A stretch of DNA of 64,000 nt, taken from positions 186,001-250,000 of the forward strand of contig JAEUUC010000007.1 of the NCBI GenBank assembly GCA_016787665.1, read 5' to 3'. Each line of letters starts with the position of its first letter. The stretch's first letter is position 1. Source of the DNA: Cyclobacteriaceae bacterium. GTDB taxonomy: Bacteria; Bacteroidota; Bacteroidia; Cytophagales; Cyclobacteriaceae. A program made the translations under genes and the position numbers. Below are positions 19,101 to 26,630 of this stretch, in pieces. The notes below the pieces were generated by a model. That model did no database searches, was not told the origin of the DNA, and saw only the letters and a list, made by a program, of their open reading frames with translations.

Positions 19101-19817
19101 ATTTCCTGAGAGTGCGGGTACTAACGTGTTTTGCTCGACTGGTGTCCAATATTTGGTGACATTCGTGTAGGTCGTTAACGCAAAGGGGTCAAGAATATCG
19201 ACTAGTTTCTGATTTTCAAGGTCAGTTGTCAGTGCATTCGCCAATAAGTAGCCGATGAAAAGAAGAACGCTGCCCACATAGGTAATGCGCACATTCTTGG
19301 TGAGCGCCACAGCAGAAAAGAAGAGTGTGCCGGTGAAGAAGAGATTGGGTATCGTAAATATGGCCATGGGGTACAAGTAGTGGTACGCCACAAATGGACC
19401 CACCCGTTCGGGTTCAAATTCACCGATGCCCAGTCCTATAGGTAACCCCGCCAAATATCCCAGCGGAAGCCCGAGGCTGATCAAAAACAAGATCAGAAAT
19501 GAGCCCAGGTAGCGCCCCAACATGTAGGACTTTTCGCGCATCGGGTAAGTAAAAAAGTAATCGCGCGTGTTGTGCTCAATGTCGCGGTACACGGGCACAC
19601 CCATCACAGCGGAGGCAATCAGCATTGAAAAAATGCTGATGACGATCAGCAACTGACCAATGGTGTAGGATGAGTTGACAAAGGCCTTTTCCGAGGCTGG
19701 ACCGTTGCCATAAATACCGGTAAGCAGTGCAAACAGAAATAAAATGGCGAAATAAGCGTAGGTGGCTGGCCGTCTGAAACGATATGCCAGTTCAAAACGA
19801 AAGATGCTCCAAAACAT
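16194..19817 (-). CDS. ABC-2 type permease fused to an M1 family aminopeptidase domain
   Basis: A 1207-residue membrane protein. The N-terminal ~600 residues contain many hydrophobic helices in two blocks (about 15-240 and 320-595), as in ABC-2 permeases with gliding or Nos-type partners. The C-terminal ~570 residues are an M1 metallopeptidase with HEVAHQWWGH at residues 942-951 (zinc ligands His942 and His946) and the third ligand glutamate in QISESMAEYS. The classical GAMEN exopeptidase motif is not evident. The peptidase domain follows a membrane helix near 590 and should face the periplasm. The ATPase gene at 19830-20717 ends 12 bases upstream and is the obvious motor. This fusion is known in Bacteroidota; its substrate is unknown. 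Confidence 0.9.
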   Translation of the reverse strand: MFWSIFRFELAYRFRRPATYAYFAILFLFALLTGIYGNGPASEKAFVNSSYTIGQLLIVISIFSMLIASAVMGVPVYRDIEHNTRDYFFTYPMREKSYMLGRYLGSFLILFLISLGLPLGYLAGLPIGLGIGEFEPERVGPFVAYHYLYPMAIFTIPNLFFTGTLFFSAVALTKNVRITYVGSVLLFIGYLLANALTTDLENQKLVDILDPFALTTYTNVTKYWTPVEQNTLVPALSGNLLINRLLWVGVSLALFLFTFFRFSFQHVLAKPVEKVKKKLTEANAAISGVLPKVQQSFSGSAYFRQMLKQTILEFRNVATDIYFIAILLAGVIFLFLDGWFGNPIYGTPSLPLTYYMLEVKDFNYTLFAFIIIIFYTGEVVHRDRSVNYANISDAFPIPNWVTFGSKFLALSLVCVVLVSMILVCGVLNQTVAGYFNYEWSMYFTDLYLLELPEYLQMTMLAFFIHILVNNKFTGHIVSIGVWILMFAIRSFAEIDYNLFFFSYRPGYTLSDMNGFGHFITSITWFNIYWLSLGGVLLLIGNLFWPRGAESSGQVRLQLARTRNNRWVIGGTVALLVVWIATGTYIYYNVSRVNRYYTRDERLELGADFEKKYAKYRLTPQPKVSDASIAINLYPSDRKMDAKGSFTLVNKTKSPIDTLFLFIQSQVGNTRITELTIDGRAPVLVRKDTIHRHFSYLLPKVMEPGDTSQMIVAVAGIDRGFDNGGAPGAIIQNGTFINIGIFPSFGYPGDVISSDKDRKKYGLPEREYVLPPQTDSVGLSNFLFTNDGDWITYEATISTEPGQLAISPGYLEKEWVENGRRYFHYKMDKQIDLFANFSSANYAVQRDTWKGPEGDTVAIEIFHHPAHDRNLDRFIKSIKASLDYFGTNFSPYQFRQMRILEFPRYANFAQSFPNTVPYSESFGWVADFSDPDDTDYAFYVTAHEVAHQWWGHQVMPSATRGANQISESMAEYSALMVLRKEYGDECMQKFLKYSLDGYLRGRATESKFEATLLDNDTRAYVWYRKGSLILYALQDLVGEDHLNRALKAYVDSTAFRTKAPFTTSNEWYSFIKRAVPDSLKYFTEDSFEKIALYENKINESDYVKMADGRYKVTINIQSRKVYYDGKGNETGDGTSANLIDIGVFAADGKNDRGMTRKTPLYLRKHWVNPGKSTLEVIVNEEPTKAGIDPYNKLIDRIPDDNTKGLTKK

Positions 19818-19829
19818 GGTGAATGGCAG

Positions 19830-20717
19830 TTAAACGGTGGTCAAATCCATTTTTTCGGAGATGCGCGAGAAGTATACATCTTCCAGTCCGGCTTCTACGG
19901 CCGAAAAGCCGGCATCAGGTTGTGATTCACTCAGAACATGAATCTGTGTTTTCCCGGCCTTCAACTGAGTGCTGATGACTCTGAAGCGATTTCTATAATC
20001 GGTGAGTTCTGCGCGCTCAATCGACTTACTCCACATTTTGCCTTTCAGTTCATCCACCAGATCAGCCGGATGCCCTTGGGCGATTACTTCACCCAGGCAA
20101 ATGATGGCCATATTGCTGCACAAGTTCGTAACGTCTTCCACAATGTGTGTCGAGAGAATAACGATTGTACTTTCCCCGATCTCGCTCAATAGATTGTAAA
20201 ACCGGTTGCGTTCGGCCGGATCGAGGCCGGCCGTTGGCTCATCTACGATTATCAATCGCGGACTGCCAAGCAACGCCTGGGCTACTCCAAATCGTTGTTT
20301 CATACCACCTGAGAATGTGCCTATGTTCTTGTTCCTGACATGGGCCAAATTCACCCGTTGCAAAAGGGTGTTGACGACATCTTTGCGTTCTTTCTTGTCA
20401 CGGATACCCTTTAGCTCCGCAATGTGCGTAAGCATGCGCTCGGCTGTTACCCTCGGATACACGCCAAACTCCTGCGGCAGGTAGCCGAGGATCTTGCGCA
20501 CCTCTTCTTTCTGGGTCAGGACGTTGATGTCGCCCAGGGTGATGGAGCCACTGTCGGCCTCCTGCAGGGTGGCAATGGTGCGCATGAGGGACGATTTGCC
20601 CGCTCCATTGGGCCCGAGCAGGCCAAACATGCCCTGGTTAATGGTCAGGTTCACATCTTTTAGGGCCTGAACGCCATTGGAGTAGGTCTTGTTGAGGTTT
20701 TGAATGATCAGTTGCAT
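19830..20717 (-). CDS. ABC transporter ATP-binding protein, partner of the permease/aminopeptidase
   Basis: A 295-residue ATPase of the ABC-2 exporter type. Walker A is GPNGAGKSS near residue 36, the signature motif is FSGGMKQRF and Walker B is LIIVDEPTAGLDPAE, followed by the switch histidine in ILSTHIVEDV. The C-terminal ~70 residues are an extra domain typical of drug/lipid or gliding-type exporters. It precedes the permease gene by 12 bases on the same strand, so the two products should form one transporter. A hairpin terminator for leuS lies just upstream, so this operon must have its own promoter between 20718 and 20780; no clear consensus box was found there. Confidence 0.93.
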   Translation of the reverse strand: MQLIIQNLNKTYSNGVQALKDVNLTINQGMFGLLGPNGAGKSSLMRTIATLQEADSGSITLGDINVLTQKEEVRKILGYLPQEFGVYPRVTAERMLTHIAELKGIRDKKERKDVVNTLLQRVNLAHVRNKNIGTFSGGMKQRFGVAQALLGSPRLIIVDEPTAGLDPAERNRFYNLLSEIGESTIVILSTHIVEDVTNLCSNMAIICLGEVIAQGHPADLVDELKGKMWSKSIERAELTDYRNRFRVISTQLKAGKTQIHVLSESQPDAGFSAVEAGLEDVYFSRISEKMDLTTV

Positions 20718-20779
20718 AGGAGGGTATTGATTCGGTATTAGTCGCGGGGGATGCCCGTTTTGTTACAATGCCAAGTAAT

Positions 20780-20808
20780 AAAAAATCCACCGTAGTTACA
20801 CGGTGGAT
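20780..20808 (-). terminator. Rho-independent terminator downstream of leuS
   Basis: Read on the minus strand, the stem ATCCACCG/CGGTGGAT (20801-20808 with 20785-20792) closes an 8-base loop and is followed by a run of T. It lies 39 bases beyond the leuS stop. Confidence 0.88.
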
Positions 20809-20846
20809 CTCCTTTTTGGGTTGTGGTGACTGTTCAACAAAAGGGG

Positions 20847-23783
20847 CTACACCACCACGTTCACGATCTTGCCCGGCACCACAATTACCTTTTTGGGCGG
20901 CTTGCCTTCCGTCCACTTCTGTACGACCTCGCTGGCCAGCACGTTGCGCTCGATGTCTTCTTTGGGCATATCCAACGCGAAGTTGATTTCGGTGCGCACT
21001 TTGCCGTTGATGGAGATCGGGTAATTGAAGCTGCTTTCCACCAGGTATTGTTCGTTCCAAACCGGGAAGCTGGCGTTGAGAATGGAATCCGTGTGGCCCA
21101 GCTTTTCCCACAGCTCTTCGGCAATGTGCGGGGCAAAAGGTGCGAGGGCGATCACGAGCGGCTCCAGTACTGCGCGCTTGTTGCACTTGAGCGAAGTGAG
21201 CTCGTTGGCGCAAATCATGAACTCGCTTACGCTGGTATTGAACGAGAAATGGTTAATGTCTTGTTCGATTTTTTTGAGTGTGCGGTGCAGCACTTTAAGT
21301 TCTTCCTTCGTGGGCTCGGCATCGCTGAGTTTCCAGTTGCCGTTGGTGTCGTGGAAGAGGTTCCAGAAGCGCCTGAGGAATTTATACACGCCATCGATGC
21401 CTTGCGTGCTCCACGGCTTGGAGGCCTCCAGCGGACCGAGAAACATTTCGTACATGCGCAGCGTGTCGGCTCCGTAGTTGTCTACAATGTCATCTGGGTT
21501 TACTACGTTGAAATACGACTTACTCATTTTTTCGATCGCGGAGCCGCAAATGTATTTGCCATCGTCATCGAGAATAAACTTAGCCTCACTGAAGTCTGGT
21601 TTCCATTTTCTGAACGCATCTAAGTGTAGCTCTAAACCATTTACAATATTAATATCGACATGCATTTCCTGTGCAGGCTCAGGGGTTGCATTTACATTGT
21701 AAGCAAAACTTCCTCCGTTGTTTGTCTCCGATAGAATTCTATCAATTGAGTCTGTGAGGTACTTTATTATCGGAGCTTCCACATTCACAGAATTCATGTA
21801 TTGATCCAATACATTTTTCGAAATGAATATTTGGGGAGCGTTGGTAACGCTAGGGGAAGTTATTTCATAACCTAGACGATACACAAACCTCGAATCCCCC
21901 GTAATTTTTCCCTGATTGATCAATTTCTTAAACGGCTCATCAAATTTCAGGTAGCCGAGGTCGTGCAGAATCTTTACCCACAAACGCGAGTAGAGCAAAT
22001 GGGCCACGGCATGTTCGGAGCCGCCCACGTACACATCCACCTGGCCCCAGTAATCGAGGGCTTTCGGATCCGCGAAAGCGTTCTCATTGTGCGGATCCAT
22101 GTACCGCAGAAAATACCAGGCTGCACCGGCATGCGTGGGCATGGTGTTGCTGTCGCGCTTCTGGCCGGGTACAAAGTTGATCCACTCCGTTAAGTTGGCC
22201 AGCGGGCCCTCGCCCGTGCCGCTTGGCTTAAAGTTGTTTGAGGGTGGCAGTTCCAGCGGCAGTTCACGTTCTGCCATCGGGTAGGGGATGTCGTTTTTAA
22301 ACACCACCGGAAAGGGTTCGCCCCAGTAGCGTTGGCGGCTCCAGCCCGCATCGCGCATTTTGTAGTTAATCTGCTTCTGCCCAATGCCACGCTTCTCCAG
22401 TTCGTCAATCACCAGATCTATGGCTTTGTGCATCACCAGGCCGTTGAGAAAGTCGGAGTTTTCCAGAATGGCTTCTTTGGTTGGATTGGCCTCCTCACCG
22501 GTGTAATGTTTACCGATGATGTTGGTAATGGGTATATTGAAGTGCTTGGCAAATTTGTGGTCACGCTCATCGCCACAAGGTACCGCCATGATAGCGCCCG
22601 TGCCGTAGCCGGCCAGCACATACTCGCTGATCCACACCGGTACTTGCCGTCCGTTAAACGGATTAACGGCAAAGGCACCCGTGAACGCACCGGTGATTTT
22701 TTTCACTTCGGCCATGCGGTCTACTTCCGAGCGGGTTTCAACGTATTTCAAATACTGATCCACTTCGGCTTGCTGCGCGGGTGTGGTAATTCTTTTTACG
22801 AGATCGTGTTCAGGAGCCAGCACCATGAAGTCAACGCCAAAAATGGTGTCGGGGCGGGTGGTAAAAACCAGAATTGAGAATTGAGAATTAAGAATTGAGA
22901 ATCGGATTTCTGCACCAACGCTTTTGCCAATCCAATTCCGCTGAATCTCTTTCATCGACTCGCTAAAGTCGATTTCGTCAAGTCCCTTCAACAAGCGCTC
23001 GGCATATTCGGTAATGCGCAGGCTCCACTGCCGCATCTGGCGTTTCACCACCGGGTGTCCCCCTCGGTAGCTCACTCCGTTAATTACCTCATCGTTGGCC
23101 AGTACTGTGCCCAGCGCCTCGCACCAGTTCACATCGGTGTAAGCCAGGTACGCCAGGCGGTACTGCATCAGCAGCTCTTGTTTTTCTTCTTCCGAGAACG
23201 CCTTCCATGCGGCTGCGGTAAACTGCTGGGTCTTAAACTTGGTGTTGGGAACGGCATGATTCCGATTTCCCTCGGCTTCAAAAATCTTCACCAGCTCGCT
23301 GATGCGCTCGGCCTTTTGTTTCTTCCGGTTAAACCAGCTGTCGAAAATCTGCAGGAAGATCCATTGTGTCCAGCGGTAGTATTTTGGGTCGCAAGTTTGC
23401 ACCTCGCGGCTCCAGTCGTAGCTGAAGCCAATCTTACCCATCTGCCGCTTAAAGTTCTCGATGTTATCGGCTGTGGATTTGGCCGGGTGAATGCCGTGGT
23501 CGATGGCGTATTGTTCGGCCGGTAAGCCAAACGCATCGAAGCCCATCGGGTGGAGTACGTTAAAACCCTTCAGTCGCTTAAACCGCGCATAGATATCACT
23601 GGCGATGTAGCCCAGCGGGTGGCCCACATGCAGGCCGGCCCCTGAGGGGTACGGAAACATATCCAGTACGTAGCACTTGGGTTTTGTAGAGTCGTTCGAA
23701 ACTTTATACACCTCGCGCTTTTTCCATTCTGCGCGCCATTTTTCTTCAATGCGTTTAATTTCGTCTTTCGAGTAGTCGGCCAT
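20847..23783 (-). CDS. leuS: Leucyl-tRNA synthetase
   Basis: Class I synthetase that charges tRNA-Leu. The 978-residue protein has the HIGH-type motif as GLHVGHP near residue 50, the CP1 editing domain entry TTRPDTIFG near residue 308, and the KMSKS loop in IEKMSKSYFN. It is longer than the ~870-residue bacterial standard, chiefly because of a roughly 100-residue insertion just before KMSKS; I recall such an insert in Bacteroidota enzymes. A short second insertion at residues ~294-305 is encoded by a heptamer DNA repeat, described separately. The gene has a well-formed promoter (23821-23851) and a hairpin terminator, so it is probably monocistronic. No T-box leader is visible. Confidence 0.97.
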   Translation of the reverse strand: MADYSKDEIKRIEEKWRAEWKKREVYKVSNDSTKPKCYVLDMFPYPSGAGLHVGHPLGYIASDIYARFKRLKGFNVLHPMGFDAFGLPAEQYAIDHGIHPAKSTADNIENFKRQMGKIGFSYDWSREVQTCDPKYYRWTQWIFLQIFDSWFNRKKQKAERISELVKIFEAEGNRNHAVPNTKFKTQQFTAAAWKAFSEEEKQELLMQYRLAYLAYTDVNWCEALGTVLANDEVINGVSYRGGHPVVKRQMRQWSLRITEYAERLLKGLDEIDFSESMKEIQRNWIGKSVGAEIRFSILNSQFSILVFTTRPDTIFGVDFMVLAPEHDLVKRITTPAQQAEVDQYLKYVETRSEVDRMAEVKKITGAFTGAFAVNPFNGRQVPVWISEYVLAGYGTGAIMAVPCGDERDHKFAKHFNIPITNIIGKHYTGEEANPTKEAILENSDFLNGLVMHKAIDLVIDELEKRGIGQKQINYKMRDAGWSRQRYWGEPFPVVFKNDIPYPMAERELPLELPPSNNFKPSGTGEGPLANLTEWINFVPGQKRDSNTMPTHAGAAWYFLRYMDPHNENAFADPKALDYWGQVDVYVGGSEHAVAHLLYSRLWVKILHDLGYLKFDEPFKKLINQGKITGDSRFVYRLGYEITSPSVTNAPQIFISKNVLDQYMNSVNVEAPIIKYLTDSIDRILSETNNGGSFAYNVNATPEPAQEMHVDINIVNGLELHLDAFRKWKPDFSEAKFILDDDGKYICGSAIEKMSKSYFNVVNPDDIVDNYGADTLRMYEMFLGPLEASKPWSTQGIDGVYKFLRRFWNLFHDTNGNWKLSDAEPTKEELKVLHRTLKKIEQDINHFSFNTSVSEFMICANELTSLKCNKRAVLEPLVIALAPFAPHIAEELWEKLGHTDSILNASFPVWNEQYLVESSFNYPISINGKVRTEINFALDMPKEDIERNVLASEVVQKWTEGKPPKKVIVVPGKIVNVVV
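22871..22903. repeat. Heptamer (GAATTGA) repeat inside leuS
   Basis: Nearly five tandem copies of GAATTGA, one with a T-to-A change (GAATTAA). They lie in frame in leuS and encode, on the minus strand, a 7-residue period FSILNSQ followed by FSIL, immediately before the conserved VFTTRPDTIFG of the editing domain. Confidence 0.9.
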
Positions 23784-23820
23784 GGCCAGGAAATGTGTTA
23801 AATAGTTCTAAAATAGCCTG

Positions 23821-23851
23821 CAAAAATAGCTGGTGGCGGCCAATGGCCAAA
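23821..23851 (-). promoter_or_regulatory. leuS promoter (Bacteroidota sigma-70 type)
   Basis: On the minus strand TTTG (23848-23851) is followed after 19 bases by TATTTTTG (23821-23828), an exact match to TTTG-N19-TAnnTTTG. It lies 38 bases upstream of the leuS start codon. Confidence 0.75.
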
Positions 23852-23897
23852 CCCTTTGCCGATTGAATTCGTTGAAGAATTGGTAAAAGCTAAACCT

Positions 23898-24326
23898 ATG
23901 AAAAGAATTGTTTTTTTCGTTTTTCTTGCCGCACCTTTCCTGATTCAGGCGCAGAGTCCCGAAGAGGCCGTTCAGCAGGTCGTAATGTCAGCGTATGTGA
24001 ACGGGATCCAGAACAACGGACCGATTGAAGACATTCGAAAAGGTTTTCATCCAACGTTTGCCATGCTTCGGCTAGTGGACAACACAGTGAAACCTTTCCC
24101 AATTGATGAATGGATTGCCAGCATCGAGAAAAATAGGTCAGAGGGGAAGATTTCTTCCGTCAAAACCGAGGCTAAGTTCATCCAAATCAGAGTCGTTGGA
24201 ACGGCCGCGCAGGTTGAGCTTGAACTCTATCGGGAAGGGAAACGAATTTTCACGGACTACCTGTTGCTTTACCAGTTCGCGGAAGGGTGGAGGATTGTGA
24301 GTAAGACGTATTTCAGGCACCCGTAA
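23898..24326 (+). CDS. Exported NTF2-like / lumazine-binding-like (SnoaL fold) protein
   Basis: A 142-residue exported protein starting at ATG 23898, which opens into a clear signal peptide (VFFVFLAAPFLIQAQS). The mature domain of ~120 residues has the helix-helix-strand pattern of small NTF2-like proteins: an initial VQQVVMSAYVNGIQN helix, a HPTFAML motif, and closing strands AAQVELELYREG, FTDYLLLYQFAEGWRIVSKTYFRHP. It resembles the 'nuclear transport factor 2 family' proteins that follow oxidoreductases in many Bacteroidota. No catalytic residues can be named. It is divergent from leuS and ends 14 bases before the convergent TonB-like gene. Confidence 0.8.
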   Translation: MKRIVFFVFLAAPFLIQAQSPEEAVQQVVMSAYVNGIQNNGPIEDIRKGFHPTFAMLRLVDNTVKPFPIDEWIASIEKNRSEGKISSVKTEAKFIQIRVVGTAAQVELELYREGKRIFTDYLLLYQFAEGWRIVSKTYFRHP

Positions 24327-24340
24327 CCTGGCGCACCGAT

Positions 24341-25201
24341 CTAGTCAGTAAGTTTAAAGTTGACTGGAATGGCAAACCTGGTCTTTACTGGTCTTCCCGC
24401 AATTAATGCTGGATTCCAATCCGGCAAACTCTGTAACTTCTTGATCACACGGGCCTCGAATCGGTAGCCTTCTTTCGATTGGGGTTTGAAATCTGTTAGT
24501 TTGCCCTTCTCGTCAACGACAAACTGAACATATACCCTGCCTTCCTTCCCGGCTAGTCTCGCAATTCCCGGGTAGCGAATTGCTTCAACCAAACCCTTGT
24601 AAAAGTCGGGAAGACCGCTTTTTGGCAAGGCCCCGACATCAGCGGTCAAGAAAATGGTGTCATTTTTTTCAGGTCGGATCAGGAACATTTTCCTGATAGT
24701 CGAATCTTTGAAGATCATGAAGACGGTTTCGCCATCATCGTTGATGTAAGACTGTTCTCCAGAGCCTTCTGACAGCAATGCAACTCCATTTGTATTCCAA
24801 ACCTGCGAATATCTTAATGTGCCTTTTTTAAACCGAAGCTCGGTTCTTACCTGTCCGTCCTCCACGTTGTACCAATGCGCGGTTGCCTTAGAGAAGAAAT
24901 CTTTATAGTGAATGGGGGCCCCCAATTGAATCAGGTAAAAGGCTAAGCGGTCAACCTCTTCGGCAGTCTGTAGTCCTGTTAGTGTTGCTTTATGGATCGT
25001 TTTACCCTCCTCGAAGTCTTCAATACGGATTGAATCTCTGTAGTAGAAATAAGCTCGCTCAAATGGGCTAACCTCGGTGATCCGGGTCTGAAAGGATCTT
25101 GAAAAGTAACTGCGGCTCGGTTCGTCTTGGGCAAAAACTAAACATGATTGAGCGCTCACTAATGTCCATAACCAAAGAGGACGAACCCAACCCAATCCCA
25201 T
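24341..25201 (-). CDS. Exported protein with TonB C-terminal-like domain
   Basis: A 286-residue protein with a signal segment at residues ~8-25 (LWLWTLVSAQSCLVFAQ). The last ~90 residues match the TonB C-terminal fold: AIRYPGIARLAGKEGRVYVQFVVDEKG written in pieces as YPGIARLAG, VYVQFVVDEKGKLTDF and a closing TRFAIPVNF. Instead of the proline-rich linker of true TonB, residues 30-190 form an MORN-like or DUF-type beta-rich domain. Bacteroidota have many such 'energy transducer TonB' paralogues; without a membrane anchor and linker, this one is unlikely to energise receptors itself. It stands alone on the minus strand. Confidence 0.78.
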   Translation of the reverse strand: MGLGWVRPLWLWTLVSAQSCLVFAQDEPSRSYFSRSFQTRITEVSPFERAYFYYRDSIRIEDFEEGKTIHKATLTGLQTAEEVDRLAFYLIQLGAPIHYKDFFSKATAHWYNVEDGQVRTELRFKKGTLRYSQVWNTNGVALLSEGSGEQSYINDDGETVFMIFKDSTIRKMFLIRPEKNDTIFLTADVGALPKSGLPDFYKGLVEAIRYPGIARLAGKEGRVYVQFVVDEKGKLTDFKPQSKEGYRFEARVIKKLQSLPDWNPALIAGRPVKTRFAIPVNFKLTD

Positions 25202-25257
25202 ATGATAACGAAGTTGTTTATCGTAAAAATAATGTTCTGAGGTCTATCGTTGCAACC

Positions 25258-25818
25258 CTAACCGACTAATTCAAGTTCCTGAATCAATTTCTTTCCCAAC
25301 TCCAGCGCCTCCCGGTTCAATTCCAGCAGGTGATGGTATTTCTCGGGGAGCACTTCCTTCAGGGCCTCTACAACAGCCTCTGTTTTAACCACTGGGCGAA
25401 GTTGCAAGTACGCCCCCAGCATGATCATGTTCATGATCTTACTGTTCTTCAATCGTGTTGCTTCGGTAGTAGCCGGTATGCCCATGAGTTGAATATCGGT
25501 GCGCGTACTGGGTTTGAAGATATTACCCGACTCGTACAACAGCAGACCACCGGGCTTTACACGCTCGGCAAACTTATCCATAGACGGCTGGTTGAGGATG
25601 ATGGCCGAGTCGAATTTTGAAATGATGGGTGAGCTGATGCGGGTGTCCGACAAAATAGTAATGCAGTTGGCCGTGCCCCCGCGCATCTCCGGGCCGTAAG
25701 AAGGCATCCAGGAGATTGCTTTGCCATCAATCATGCCGGCATACGCCAGTGTCATGCCCAGTGAGAGCACGCCCTGCCCACCAAAGCCGGCTACCACGAG
25801 TTCTTCCAACTGTTTCAT
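25258..25818 (-). CDS. 2-oxoacid:ferredoxin oxidoreductase, gamma subunit
   Basis: The 186-residue gamma subunit of a 2-oxoacid:acceptor oxidoreductase (catalytic-domain fold PF01558). The N-terminal GFGGQGVLSLGMTLAYAG is the family hallmark, with the conserved SYGPEMRGGTANC a little later. In the complex it helps bind CoA. It is the last gene of the four-gene operon, overlapping the beta-subunit stop by 4 bases. The overlaps imply coupled synthesis of subunits in fixed ratio. Confidence 0.94.
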   Translation of the reverse strand: MKQLEELVVAGFGGQGVLSLGMTLAYAGMIDGKAISWMPSYGPEMRGGTANCITILSDTRISSPIISKFDSAIILNQPSMDKFAERVKPGGLLLYESGNIFKPSTRTDIQLMGIPATTEATRLKNSKIMNMIMLGAYLQLRPVVKTEAVVEALKEVLPEKYHHLLELNREALELGKKLIQELELVG

Positions 25819-26630
25819 AAGTTTTCGGGTGTAGGTTCTAATGATGGTTGATCCGGTGTTTTGATGTCACCCACCGGAAAGGCTTTGACCATTTCTTCAT
25901 CAATAAAGCGCGAGGCTTCCAGCGGAGTCATGCGCCAGTTGGACGGACAATTGCCGATGATTTCAATGAGACAAGTACCCGTATTTTGTTTTTGCCATTC
26001 AAACGCTTTGAGCAACGCCTGTTTGGTTTTGCGCACACCATGCGCGGAGTTCACAACCTGGCGGGTTACATAACTCGAGCCAGGCAGTTGGGCCACGAGC
26101 TCGGCAATCTTCATGGGTGCTCCGTAAAATTTGGTATCGCGCCCAAACGGACTTGTAGTGGTCTTCATGCCGGGCAGAGTGGTGGGTGCCATTTGTCCGC
26201 TGGTCATGCCATACACGGCATTGTTCATAAACACAATCAAGATGTTCTCACCCCGGTTGATGGCGTGCAGTGTTTCGGCAATACCAATGGCGGCCAGGTC
26301 GCCATCGCCCTGGTAGGTAAATACAAACTTGTCGGGCATCAGGCGCTTGATTGCCGTGGCCACGGCACACGCGCGCCCATGCGCTGCCTCCTGCATGTCA
26401 ATGTCCATATACTCATACGCAAATACCGAGCAGCCTACCGGTGCCACCCCGATGGTTTGGTCCTGAATGCCTAACTCATCCACGACTTCCATCAGCAACT
26501 TATGTACGAGGCTGTGCGCGCAGCCGGGGCAGTAGTGCATGTTTACATCCATCAACGCTGCGGGCCGATGATAGGCCACGTCATAATCGTCTGGCACGCA
26601 TGCGTGGGTTACGGTTTCGTCAGTTTGCAT
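25815..26630 (-). CDS. 2-oxoacid:ferredoxin oxidoreductase, beta (TPP-binding) subunit
   Basis: A 271-residue subunit that binds thiamine diphosphate and the proximal 4Fe-4S cluster. The cysteine pair in HYCPGCAHSLVH and the TPP motif GDGDLAAIG followed by FMNNAVYGMTSGQ are visible. I chose ATG 26630, which overlaps the alpha-subunit stop by 11 bases, over an in-frame ATG at 26666 that would lie deep within alpha. The enzyme decarboxylates a 2-oxoacid (2-oxoglutarate or branched-chain) to acyl-CoA with reduction of ferredoxin. Substrate preference cannot be read from sequence alone. Confidence 0.94.
   Translation of the reverse strand: MQTDETVTHACVPDDYDVAYHRPAALMDVNMHYCPGCAHSLVHKLLMEVVDELGIQDQTIGVAPVGCSVFAYEYMDIDMQEAAHGRACAVATAIKRLMPDKFVFTYQGDGDLAAIGIAETLHAINRGENILIVFMNNAVYGMTSGQMAPTTLPGMKTTTSPFGRDTKFYGAPMKIAELVAQLPGSSYVTRQVVNSAHGVRKTKQALLKAFEWQKQNTGTCLIEIIGNCPSNWRMTPLEASRFIDEEMVKAFPVGDIKTPDQPSLEPTPENL

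Noticed and set aside
23784..23897. T-box leader for leuS
   Set aside because: No AGGGTGG-type T-box or leader hairpin; a simple promoter occupies the gap.
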